Origin: Duganella levis
GTDB lineage: Bacteria > Pseudomonadota > Gammaproteobacteria > Burkholderiales > Burkholderiaceae_D
Direction: 5' to 3'
Length of the DNA: 64,000 bases
Assembly (NCBI RefSeq): GCF_009857605.1
Contig: NZ_WWCT01000007.1
Coordinates: 1 to 64,000, forward strand
The notes under the pieces: generated by a model
What the model was told of the DNA's origin: nothing
What the model saw: only the letters and a program-made list of their open reading frames with translations
Databases searched by the model: none
Translations under genes and position numbers: made by a program
Part shown: positions 51,466 through 59,657 of the stretch, piece after piece
How the letters are laid out: every line of letters begins with the position of its first letter
Numbering within the stretch: position 1 is the stretch's first letter

Positions 51466-53675
51466 GATGCCCTCCGTTCGTTTTGTTTGGCGGCCAAAAC
51501 AGCCTTACGTATCTGCACGTGGTTCGATTGATGCGTTTGAGATTCAGCGAGTGGAGGACTCACCGTTGCTTCGTCCTTTGCCATCTCGGTCTCCATGCTG
51601 CGAGCTTCCGATTGCGAAGGCTTATCGCGCATTTGATCCTTGCAGGCAGCGGCGGTTGCGGCGCGGGCTTTGGCCACGAGCGCTTCATTTTCGTCATTTA
51701 CCTCCATGCGCGTTTGCATAGCATTATGCTTTTCGTCTCGCCGTTTTAGCGACTGATACATCCTCGCATCCTCGACTTCTTCGAAGGTCTGATCTGCCGA
51801 TGCGGTAGTCTGCTGGCTGAGAGTCAGCTCTAGGCGGCCGGCGCCTTTGATTGTGTCGGGTATCCAGATACGCGACACAGAGCCTGGGTAATGGTGGCAA
51901 TCGACAGACCATCTCCCGACATTGCGTGCTTCGCCAAGCCATTTTGATGTACTGACCAGTTCAGACTCATATGCGAGATTGTTGAAAAAGATGCCGTTTC
52001 TCCGGACTGTAGCCTGACCGGGAACGAGAAGTTTTTCGATAAGCTTTTCTCGGTCAAACTTCCGCTCAGTCCCTATCCCTATTTCGTGCCCCCACCTCCA
52101 CAGACCTGCTGGTGTCGCAGGAATGTCTTCGGCAATCATATGGGTATCCAAGCGGTGTCTTCGGTCTGCAGTCAGGTTGTATTTTCTGAAGACGTTGTAT
52201 AAGTAGTGCGTGTACTCGGCAATGGTGAAAATCGCCTTTCGGGGGTCAAACTTTCGCAGTTCGTACTCCTTCCTTCTTGCGTCAATTGCACCTGGCACCC
52301 AAAACTGGTGATCCTTTTCAATGCGATGAATTACCTCAACGCAGCCTTTCCAGTCCGGACGATACGGCGCGGCTATACTCAAGTTGTCAATTAGGTCAAA
52401 CGCTGTTTCCTTCGCTGCGTAACTGAGATATTCGCCTCGGTCGCTGAGTATGATTGCTGGCATGGCCGGACGTGGGTATAGGCTTTCAACCGGCGCAAAC
52501 TTCCAAAGATCTCCAAACAACCTAGAATCCGCTGTAGCGTTGAAGATTGCTACTTTAGCCATCTCCCAACTTGGCCCTCGTAGGCACACGTAGAAGCCGA
52601 CAACCGCAGTCGACCATACGTCGACCATGACATACACGATAGGTCTCCCGATATGCCATGCTCTGTTGATGCTGGATCTAAGGTACATGTCCGCAATAGT
52701 GGAGTCTATTGCCCATGTGTGGCCGGGGCCGGACACCCCTTTCCAGTTAGTGTTCTTCAAAGGTCGGTGGTGCAGAGCATAATGTCCTGCCGTTGTCTTT
52801 TGGCGAATCCGTTCGAGTACTGGAATGTCGACGGTTAATACCCGGCGAACCTGATCTTGATTCGGATACTCACCCATCTCAAGAGGTCGCGGCGTGAGCG
52901 TGTTGCCATCATCACGAAAATACCTGCGGAAGCCTTTCATTATGTCGTCGAAGCGTTTGATGAACTGCGGCTTCGGTGAAGGAATCTTGCTATCTTCGAT
53001 CAAAATTAATTGGCGCCACTCTTCGGTCATCCCCGGCTGCGGTCGTGGTATCGGCTCGCCAGTTCGGATCGCAACTCTCTCAGCGTTTGTCTTTCGTCCG
53101 TTCTTTTGCCGTCCCCCAACGCTACAGTGGCGATGGACACCAGGTGCGCCGCAACGATCCATCCGTGAGCGAAGACTGTCGGCGGAAAATCCAAATCGGC
53201 AAAGTAAAGCCCAGAGCTTATAGACATTACTTTTGCTCCCCCCATGTTCTCGCAATGTATCTGAAACGAGCGGTGCGATAGAGCCAGTTTCACGGATTGT
53301 CCGCATTAATGTGTCGAAATGGAGAAACCTCGCCATCATATTTTTCCGACGCTCCAATATGGCGTCATCCGTTGGCGAGTCTTCGAAATTTTCCCGGGCG
53401 AGTTCAATAGTGGACAACAGACCAAGTCTCTTCAGCTCGGCCAACTCAGAATGTTCAAACCACTGTAATTTCCCAGTGAGCGTGAGTCCTCGCCGGCGCA
53501 TTGTTGGGCCTGCGCTCTCCGATGTTTCCAGATCGTTGTCGCTTGAACCGATGTGGGCATCAAGACGCACAACGCCGGCAAGACGCCCAGCTATATCATT
53601 GACGACGACGCGGTATATCCCAGCCAGGTCTCCGTCCTCTATCTGGAACGTCTGGTTATGGCTCAAACCTTCCAT
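51462..53675 (-). CDS. tnsB: Tn7-like DDE transposase TnsB
   Basis: The integrase-fold core has Asp324 (WAIDSTIADM), Asp412 (ILSDRGEY) and Glu447 (DWKGCVEVIHR), with the classic 35-residue D-to-E spacing. N-terminal helical DNA-binding domains and a C-terminal Mu/TnsB beta-barrel and Gln/Glu-rich tail flank it. 737 aa. TnsB cuts and joins the 3' ends and binds the terminal repeats. Its start overlaps the tnsA stop by 13 bp. Confidence 0.95.
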   Translation of the reverse strand: MEGLSHNQTFQIEDGDLAGIYRVVVNDIAGRLAGVVRLDAHIGSSDNDLETSESAGPTMRRRGLTLTGKLQWFEHSELAELKRLGLLSTIELARENFEDSPTDDAILERRKNMMARFLHFDTLMRTIRETGSIAPLVSDTLREHGGSKSNVYKLWALLCRFGFSADSLRSRMDRCGAPGVHRHCSVGGRQKNGRKTNAERVAIRTGEPIPRPQPGMTEEWRQLILIEDSKIPSPKPQFIKRFDDIMKGFRRYFRDDGNTLTPRPLEMGEYPNQDQVRRVLTVDIPVLERIRQKTTAGHYALHHRPLKNTNWKGVSGPGHTWAIDSTIADMYLRSSINRAWHIGRPIVYVMVDVWSTAVVGFYVCLRGPSWEMAKVAIFNATADSRLFGDLWKFAPVESLYPRPAMPAIILSDRGEYLSYAAKETAFDLIDNLSIAAPYRPDWKGCVEVIHRIEKDHQFWVPGAIDARRKEYELRKFDPRKAIFTIAEYTHYLYNVFRKYNLTADRRHRLDTHMIAEDIPATPAGLWRWGHEIGIGTERKFDREKLIEKLLVPGQATVRRNGIFFNNLAYESELVSTSKWLGEARNVGRWSVDCHHYPGSVSRIWIPDTIKGAGRLELTLSQQTTASADQTFEEVEDARMYQSLKRRDEKHNAMQTRMEVNDENEALVAKARAATAAACKDQMRDKPSQSEARSMETEMAKDEATVSPPLAESQTHQSNHVQIRKAVLAAKQNERRAS

Positions 53676-54559
53676 GCTGACCTCCCAGACACGATTGGGT
53701 TGTGAGCTAAAAATTCTTCACTGGTGACGCGGATGAATGGATCCGATGGACGCCAGCCGCGCCGCAAATCGAACAATAATTTCCCCTTCCATATGCCATG
53801 CCACAATGCTGTTCTTATGCCTTCGCGATCATTTCCTTCTGAAGCGGCATACCGCAGAATCTTAGTGAGATTAGCGCCATCAAATTCCAATTCATGTTCA
53901 GTTAGCCAATTCAGTAGGGCTTGGTCGCAAGTCTCGCTCCAGGCCCAGCTGAAGGTACCTTTAAGAGCGTCAGCAACGAGTGCATCGTACTGGTCTGGCG
54001 TGATTAGGAGCCAGCAAACTCTGCGGCGTTGCCAGTACTCACGCTCAATATTCAATAGCTGCCATGACCGTGAACCTTCCGTAGGCAAACTCGGTTTAAC
54101 TGACACCGCCAACAAACTCCATTTGCCGTGCGCGTCCTTTAGCGTCAAGAGTAGGTCTGTTGTCATAACCCACTCCGCACTTACCCCAGGGGAGCCATAA
54201 ACAACGGGATGTTTTACATCAAGCTGTTTGCAAATTTCCAAAGTGCCTGGGAAGTCGAGATCAGCGTACCCCACCTGATACTTGTTGAGTTCGTGGCCTC
54301 TATATTCGATGCTAAGCGGGAATTGCTCCCGGATATCCGTGACGTCTGGGTGCATTGTGGAGAAGAAAAATGCTACAAGTTCCAAGTCAGAAAGGAGCTC
54401 ACGATGTCGATCGCCCCATTTCAGGAGATGCGATCGACCTCTGCTGGAAGGATCTGCGCGCGACACGCGGTGCCATGGTGTGTAATCGGTGTAGGTACCT
54501 GTGCCGCGCCCTAATCTTGCAAATCGATCTAAAACGCTTAAAGTAAATCTGAGTCCCAT
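53663..54559 (-). CDS. tnsA: Tn7-like endonuclease TnsA
   Basis: The restriction-enzyme-like core shows Glu60 (LLSDLELVAFF), Asp135 (VMTTDLLLTL) and Lys155 (LLAVSVKPS), matching the Glu-Asp-Lys triad of Tn7 TnsA that cuts the 5' ends. A C-terminal winged domain binds TnsC. 298 aa. Presence of TnsA implies cut-and-paste transposition. It is first in the operon and should lie nearest to the right end. Confidence 0.92.
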   Translation of the reverse strand: MGLRFTLSVLDRFARLGRGTGTYTDYTPWHRVSRADPSSRGRSHLLKWGDRHRELLSDLELVAFFFSTMHPDVTDIREQFPLSIEYRGHELNKYQVGYADLDFPGTLEICKQLDVKHPVVYGSPGVSAEWVMTTDLLLTLKDAHGKWSLLAVSVKPSLPTEGSRSWQLLNIEREYWQRRRVCWLLITPDQYDALVADALKGTFSWAWSETCDQALLNWLTEHELEFDGANLTKILRYAASEGNDREGIRTALWHGIWKGKLLFDLRRGWRPSDPFIRVTSEEFLAHNPIVSGRSAWKV

Positions 54560-54729
54560 GAAGTTCTCCTATCTCGCGTAAGTACGTGACGCCCCGCCTC
54601 GAAGTCAGCTCTATGAACTTCGCGACGTAAAGCGAGCCCGCGCCTGGCCGAAGTCAGACGTAGCGTTCGTTGACAATAAAAGGGAGAAGGAAGATACTGG
54701 GTGCGTAGTGTTACCCAAGTAGTCTAAAG

Positions 54730-54760
54730 CCCCGTAGAGTTCCCGCTCTCGGGGTTTTTC
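54730..54760 (+). terminator. Orphan intrinsic terminator upstream of tnsA
   Basis: CCCCG-t-AGAG pairs with CTCT-CGGGG and is followed by TTTTTCTTTT on the + strand. No + strand gene ends before it, as tnsA points the other way. It could belong to a displaced host gene or protect the element from outside transcription. Confidence 0.7.
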
Positions 54761-54825
54761 TTTTCCCGTCGCTTTTGCGTTTTCCTGACGTCTATGTCAT
54801 ACGTCCTCCATACCTAGAGTTTGCT

Positions 54826-55113
54826 TTACTCGATGATGTGCTGCTGAACAGCACGTTCCCGTTGTCGTGCGATCCACCGCGCTACATCCTTTGTCAACGC
54901 GAACCGCCCCTTCCTTCTCTCAATCGGAAAGATTGGAATTGGCGCGGTCCCTCTCAAGACTGCTTGTCTGAGGGCTGCACTGGAACAGTAACCCAGCGCA
55001 GCGCAAAGGCTACAGCCCGTCATTAGCGGGCCGTGCAGGAGCGTGAGCTCGCGTTCGAGTTCCAGTATGAGTAGTTCGCTTGTATCCGGCATGGTCAATA
55101 TCTTTGAAGACAT
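54826..55113 (-). CDS. Small excisionase-like HTH protein
   Basis: The 95-residue protein has LMTGCSLCAALGYCSSAALRQAVLRG followed by FPIERRKGRFALTKDVARWIARQRE, the pattern of MerR/AlpA-like winged-helix proteins that read 'LG(Y)xSxxAxRxAxxRG...GR.AxxxDVAxWL'. Such proteins are common on mobile elements as excision or regulatory factors. Its lower GC fits the island. Start could be the internal Met at residue 8. Confidence 0.65.
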   Translation of the reverse strand: MSSKILTMPDTSELLILELERELTLLHGPLMTGCSLCAALGYCSSAALRQAVLRGTAPIPIFPIERRKGRFALTKDVARWIARQRERAVQQHIIE

Positions 55114-55445
55114 GGGTGGCCTGATGATTTATCCGATGCCGCGCCATTCGGCTTCAGCATGCTTTTTCCGCAGAAAGCTTGCTTCCACGTTTGCTGTATT
55201 CAAGGTAGTCGCATTCAGTCGCGCGTGTATGTTTAGAAGATATACCCAAGTTGGTATATTAATCAAATGGATTGATAAATGTAACCCATACATTACGGCT
55301 AAAGTCGTAGGTTTTTTCTATGTTGCGCAGAGAATTTCCATCCTCTGATAAGTGAATTTTCGTTCTCAGCCAGCTTAAATATCATCGAGATTTATAGTTT
55401 TAGTGGCGCGAATCAGTTCTGTTAGCATAAACTGACGATTTTTCG
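55114..55445. other. AT-rich non-coding stretch
   Basis: These 332 bp hold no convincing gene. GTTCTCAGCCAGCTT at 55361-55375 weakly resembles the reverse complement of the left-end 20-bp repeat and is the best candidate for a right transposon end that I could find, though poor. Confidence 0.4.
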
Positions 55446-56270
55446 ATGAATAAACAACGGAAAGCGAAGCGCGATGAAATGGTTGACCCAGTTCGTACAA
55501 TCTACTGGTTTCAACTCATAGCACGGGCGATCGGATCTGCACGTCCAACCAAAGTTGAGCGTACTGTTTTGAATACGATCAACAACCAAGGTGAAAAAAA
55601 CGGTAGTCGGTTTGCCACCTACGCCCACGGCTTCCGCGTGCCTCAAAGGGCGTTGATCCAACTTGCAGACAAGCTCAGTCCAGAGTCCACTTACGTCATC
55701 GACCACGTGCTATGGGTGGCTCTTCGCCCTAGCAGCGATTTCCAGGATCTAGCTGCGCGGTTGGTCGGAAAGTTAGATACAGAAGTTCAATTCGCAATAA
55801 AAAATCCTAATAATCAAACTCAAATACAAGAACGGGAGAGCACACACAGAATGTTGTTACGAAGATTTGGACTCGATAGTCTCGCAGCCCTCGTAATACT
55901 ATTCATGCTTAATTGCTCTGGAATAAAGTGCCATTCCGATCCAAATATTTCTCTTGATGAAACTGCAGCGAAATTAAAACTATCAATATTCTATATATTG
56001 ATATTAATGGGGCCAGACATTCCGGAATCCGTTAGGCCGATCATTTTTAACCTTTTTATTGAAAGGGTTTTCAAAATCGACTTAGGCGGTCATTCCCCCA
56101 ATATTAATTGGGAGGATTTTGATTACTCCATTAGATGCGTCCATATTCGAAACGAATTGGCCAATCTTGGAATAGTCGTGACTGCTTCCCGTCCTTTGAG
56201 CAGGGAGGACCTTCGCATACTGTACGATGGATTTCTAGAGTCGTTATGGAAGTGGCCACCGATAGAATGA
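55446..56270 (+). CDS. Hypothetical protein
   Basis: The 274-residue protein is AT-rich and unlike its surroundings in codon use. The N terminus is basic (MNKQRKAKRDEM); TYAHGFRVPQRALIQLADKLSPEST resembles the style of HTH or phage-type regulators of mobile elements. The middle contains a hydrophobic stretch (FGLDSLAALVILFMLNCSG) and KLKLSIFYILILMG. No family is recognised. Confidence 0.6.
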   Translation: MNKQRKAKRDEMVDPVRTIYWFQLIARAIGSARPTKVERTVLNTINNQGEKNGSRFATYAHGFRVPQRALIQLADKLSPESTYVIDHVLWVALRPSSDFQDLAARLVGKLDTEVQFAIKNPNNQTQIQERESTHRMLLRRFGLDSLAALVILFMLNCSGIKCHSDPNISLDETAAKLKLSIFYILILMGPDIPESVRPIIFNLFIERVFKIDLGGHSPNINWEDFDYSIRCVHIRNELANLGIVVTASRPLSREDLRILYDGFLESLWKWPPIE

Positions 56271-56775
56271 GCGTCATCATCGGGGGCACTTCTTTCCGCC
56301 TACGCGCGAGGTGGTGGTGGCGCCCCGTGGTAGATCGGAGCGCTTGGTTATTGCTGCCAAGACACGTCACCGTCATCTGTGATCGTCAAAAGCGTCCCGT
56401 ATTTTTAGATTTTTCTGGGGCTGAAACTAGAGCTGTTTGATGATAAGACGCACTTGAAAACGCCCATCATCAACCTCATGTCAGTGTAAATCTTTAAAGA
56501 TTTACACCAATTTTGTGTCATCTGCTCCAAGGGAAATCAGTGTAAATCTTTAAAGATTTACATCGAGTTTGTGCCATTTTCTTCATGGGGAAAGTAACGA
56601 CACGCCCCTGATATTCCTTCGGACGAGCTCTTGGGCTTCGCACAGTAGATGCGGCACTTAGTCTTGCTTTGGCAATCTGCAAATGCTGCTATTCGTCGCC
56701 ATAGTTGCGAGGAGAATCATCGCCTGCGGCGATCTTCAAGCTCTTCGTTGAGAAAGTTTTTCGTTCAGTTCCAGA
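56271..56775. other. Non-coding stretch with tandem palindromic repeat
   Basis: Apart from the repeat at 56481-56593 I see no gene in these 505 bp. Short + strand frames lack ribosome sites and plausible products. Confidence 0.5.
56481..56593. repeat. Two 56/57-bp tandem repeats with palindromic core
   Basis: Copies at 56481-56536 and 56537-56593 share an identical first 26 bp and about 75% of the rest. The shared core TGTAAATCTTTAAAGATT plus TACA is a perfect 22-bp palindrome, extended to 24 bp in copy 1 (56484-56507). This looks like a duplicated operator or iteron. Confidence 0.85.
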
Positions 56776-58341
56776 TCAGTTAATTTCCAAAAGATCGACG
56801 CAATCGAGAACGTTTTCGCGCGACGCTAGAGCAATTCCAAGATTTGCCTTCGCAACCAGCTCCATCGGTTTAAGGTTCTGCACGTAATGACCATGCGTAA
56901 TGCGATCCATGCCAGCGCCCGCCAGTTTGGCTACCGTCCGTAAGCTCGCCTCCAAAGCGACGCTATCAAGGCGCCCTCCGTGGAGTATCAGGTTACGCTG
57001 GCGATAGAGCCGGTGGAAGGATTCACCGATAGCATCCCTGATGGTCTTCAATTCAGGGCCAGGGTTGCCGAGTAGCTTTCTGAGGCGGTCAACTGCTGCT
57101 TCATCCGTAACCGAGGGCATCCGTGGCAATGCGCCATCGATAATGAGCTGGGCCAAAATGCGGCATCGGTCGCGGTTGGTCTCAGCATTGACGATATCGC
57201 TACAGACCTGAGGATGGGCGCCCTGCGCCTTATACGACAAAGCCGTCAGTTCCGCGCGTGGAAAAGAACAGGTGACCAGAGTCGCAAGATTATCTGCGGC
57301 AGACGCCCGGTCGCTTGGGTCCGCCAGCAGTCCTTCAATCGCACCCCAGCCGCCCGCGATCGCGGCCGGCGGGGAACTTCCCTCCAGATGCGCCAAGAGT
57401 TCCAGTGCGGCATCAACGCTGTGACTGGCGTCTGGAGAAAATACGCGGTCCTCGCGGAACAATTCTTTAACTCCGACGCCGCGAGCATCTTCCTTGAGAG
57501 ATGCTGGAGCTATAGCTCCTTTGACCCACAGCCAAGGCACTCGGTTTAAAGGCTCGGCCATTGCAATTAACGAACGTGCAGCATAGCGGTCTGATTCGCT
57601 GCGTGCGGCCTGCGCGGCGCCAAATACGTCGCGGGCCTGGACCTTCAAAATGAGCGCGGCCTGCGCGCGCACGCCCGCGATGTCAAATCCGTTTTCCTTC
57701 AGCCAAGCGGTGATTGCTGGGCCTTGCAGCCAGCTCTGCGGCAGTCCATTGGGGAACTTCGGGATAGTCACGAATGCCAGGAGTACCTCAAACTCTCGGC
57801 GTGGATTTGCATTCACTTCATTCTGTAGCTCGTCGCATAGCTGAGGCAGCGTGATCGGTGCCGCCGCTTTCAAGCGACTCTTTACGAAGTTGTGCAGATA
57901 GGCACCGGAAAAGCCGGCGTCCAGCAGATGGGCTGCAACGCTGCGACCAAAGTGTTCTGGTGTAAATCGATTTGCGGTAACGCATTGGCCCCATCTCGCC
58001 AAGTAGTCAGCGGCGACTCTTCTTGAGAGGTCGCGAATGCCAAAATGCGAGGCCCCTTCGGCGCGAGGCACCTGCTGCACCTGTTCACGCAGGAATGCTT
58101 TTTCTTGATCTGTGAATGCAGGGTGTGCACCGACGCGCCGCTGGAGTGAGGATGCCATGCGTCTAACCGCTCCGTCACTTAGGTGCCCCTGTCTCATGGC
58201 AACGCAAGCCTCGAACAGCTCCTCCATCGCCAGGATCACGCCTATTCCCCAGAGCGAGCGGTGCCAAGGACGGGACGGAGACAAGAATTCCAGCAGCCTC
58301 ACTACTGCGATGTTTTCACGCTGATTGACAAATTGAAGCAT
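56776..58341 (-). CDS. Large protein with C-terminal HEPN-like RNase motif
   Basis: The 521-residue protein is mostly helical. Near the C terminus HRLYRQRNLILHGG gives Arg449 and His454 in an R-N-x3-H (Rx4H) arrangement, the catalytic signature of HEPN RNases, with preceding long helix LKTIRDAIGESFHRLYRQ as in Apea-like HEPN domains. HEPN proteins often act in abortive infection and toxin systems. The first 400 residues match nothing I know. GC is near the host, unlike the flanks. An Abi_C gene lies divergently 340 bp away. Confidence 0.68.
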   Translation of the reverse strand: MLQFVNQRENIAVVRLLEFLSPSRPWHRSLWGIGVILAMEELFEACVAMRQGHLSDGAVRRMASSLQRRVGAHPAFTDQEKAFLREQVQQVPRAEGASHFGIRDLSRRVAADYLARWGQCVTANRFTPEHFGRSVAAHLLDAGFSGAYLHNFVKSRLKAAAPITLPQLCDELQNEVNANPRREFEVLLAFVTIPKFPNGLPQSWLQGPAITAWLKENGFDIAGVRAQAALILKVQARDVFGAAQAARSESDRYAARSLIAMAEPLNRVPWLWVKGAIAPASLKEDARGVGVKELFREDRVFSPDASHSVDAALELLAHLEGSSPPAAIAGGWGAIEGLLADPSDRASAADNLATLVTCSFPRAELTALSYKAQGAHPQVCSDIVNAETNRDRCRILAQLIIDGALPRMPSVTDEAAVDRLRKLLGNPGPELKTIRDAIGESFHRLYRQRNLILHGGRLDSVALEASLRTVAKLAGAGMDRITHGHYVQNLKPMELVAKANLGIALASRENVLDCVDLLEIN

Positions 58342-58683
58342 AACGCGTATATTATTTTCCGTGTGTTGACTAAATGTTGACCAACCGTCTAAGCGGGGCG
58401 CGACCCGGCCGGATAAGGTAGCCTAGCTACTAATTCCTAATGGCTCAAGCCCCCATCTATTGAAGGCCCTGCGTTGCAGGGCCTTTTGCTTTTCCGACGC
58501 CTCTCGGCGGACACTTGTATCGCGCCTTCGCGCGCGCTTGTTCTTCGGTGGCCATTAGCCGCTTGTAACAGGTTGAGGTTTGGTGTCAGAATATCTTTGC
58601 ATAAACGATATGTCATTAAGGCCATGTTCGTCTAGTGGCAAATCGTTCCGCAGCATCCCAAGTCTTTTCCGAAATGGAGTTCC
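58342..58683. other. Divergent intergenic region with orphan terminator
   Basis: These 342 bp lie between the HEPN and Abi_C genes and should hold both promoters. A strong hairpin at 58463-58486 points to the + strand although no + strand gene ends there. TTCGTCTAGTGG at 58629 resembles a tRNA D-arm segment but no cloverleaf forms. Confidence 0.5.
58463..58486 (+). terminator. Orphan terminator between HEPN and Abi_C genes
   Basis: AAGGCCCTGC pairs with GCAGGGCCTT over a 3-nt loop, followed by TTGCTTTT. No gene on the + strand ends just before it. Confidence 0.7.
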
Positions 58684-59625
58684 ATGAGCACACCACTCGA
58701 CCGTTTGCGCCAAAAAACTGAAGTCCTGAAGTCGAAGCGCAGCGTGCTCTCGACCCATCTGTTTGATTTGGAAAAAAGTTTGGCAGAGCTTTTCGACGGA
58801 CTTGATATCAGAGCTCACACGCCCGACGTAACACTTGAGGAATATGCATTTGACGAGCGCACTTATGGCTATCTGTCCTTTTCAGATAGCACTCTGAGGG
58901 TCGCGTATCGAACTACAGAGCAGGATCGTGAGGAGGCGATGTATGGAGTACCAGAAGAGGAGCAAGGGTATAGCGTGCGCGCCCTCGCCAAAACATCGTC
59001 AGAATGGCTTGAAAAGCTGGCTACACCTGAAAACATCGCCACTCTTACCTCTCGCCTTGAACTAGCGCTCGACACACTGATAGCATCTACCGATTCCTCG
59101 ATTTCGGCACTGACAAGAGTGTTTGAGTTTCAAACGGTCCAGGTGCATACCGACGCTGTTGAAACGCTGCAGTCCTTCGATTCAAACCTAGTTAAAGCCT
59201 GGAAGGAAGCGCACACTCAGATTACGGTCGCCCCGGCTGAATCGATCACAAAGAGCAGCAGTTACGTTGAGTCGATTTGTAAGCATATTTTGGTCGGGCT
59301 TGGTACGCCAATGCCGACGAAACAAGTTATGACTTCTCTTATTGGCGAGTGCGAAAAAGCGCTGGGGCTGTCAGAAGACAAACAAGCCGATCTTGACTTG
59401 AAGTCGGTAGTTGGCGGCATCAAGAGTATTTGCCAAGGTATTGGTGCGCTGCGGACGCATTTTGGAACTGCACATGGGAAGGAGCCCGGTGCTTATTTGA
59501 TCAACGAGCACTACGCGCGGCTGATCAACACCTCTGCTGCTGCAGTAAGCGTGTTTTTGGTTCAGCGATATCACGCCAAGCGCCTGAGCAGCAATTCCCA
59601 GTCGACTGGCGTTTCGGCCAGCTAG
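58684..59625 (+). CDS. Protein with Abi_C abortive-infection domain
   Basis: The C-terminal 120 residues match Abi_C: YVESICKHILVGLG, a variable loop, VVGGIKSICQGIGALRTHFGTAHGKEPGAY and a final helix AAAVSVFLVQRYHAKRL. The LRxxxGxAHG motif is the family signature and is HEPN-related. The N-terminal 190 residues are helical with a possible coiled coil (LEKSLAELFDGLDI) and are unassigned. 313 aa. AATGGAG is 4 bp before the ATG. The CoiA-like gene follows after 32 bp. Confidence 0.82.
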   Translation: MSTPLDRLRQKTEVLKSKRSVLSTHLFDLEKSLAELFDGLDIRAHTPDVTLEEYAFDERTYGYLSFSDSTLRVAYRTTEQDREEAMYGVPEEEQGYSVRALAKTSSEWLEKLATPENIATLTSRLELALDTLIASTDSSISALTRVFEFQTVQVHTDAVETLQSFDSNLVKAWKEAHTQITVAPAESITKSSSYVESICKHILVGLGTPMPTKQVMTSLIGECEKALGLSEDKQADLDLKSVVGGIKSICQGIGALRTHFGTAHGKEPGAYLINEHYARLINTSAAAVSVFLVQRYHAKRLSSNSQSTGVSAS

Positions 59626-59657
59626 ACTTAGACGCCATTCATTGACTGGAGAAGGCA

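Noticed and set aside
55043..55348. 101-codon + strand frame overlapping the excisionase-like gene
   Set aside because: The opposite-strand HTH protein has a recognisable pattern, whereas this frame begins with a Ser run and shows no family features.
56481..56593. Two identical 26-bp repeats with about 30 bp between them, like a tiny CRISPR array
   Set aside because: Only two units, the intervening sequences are related to each other, and no Cas gene is present in the window; it is better described as a tandem duplication.
58625..58645. TTCGTCTAGTGG, similar to the D-arm region of tRNA-Glu or tRNA-Asp
   Set aside because: No acceptor stem, anticodon arm or T arm can be formed around it, so it is not a tRNA or an obvious attachment fragment.
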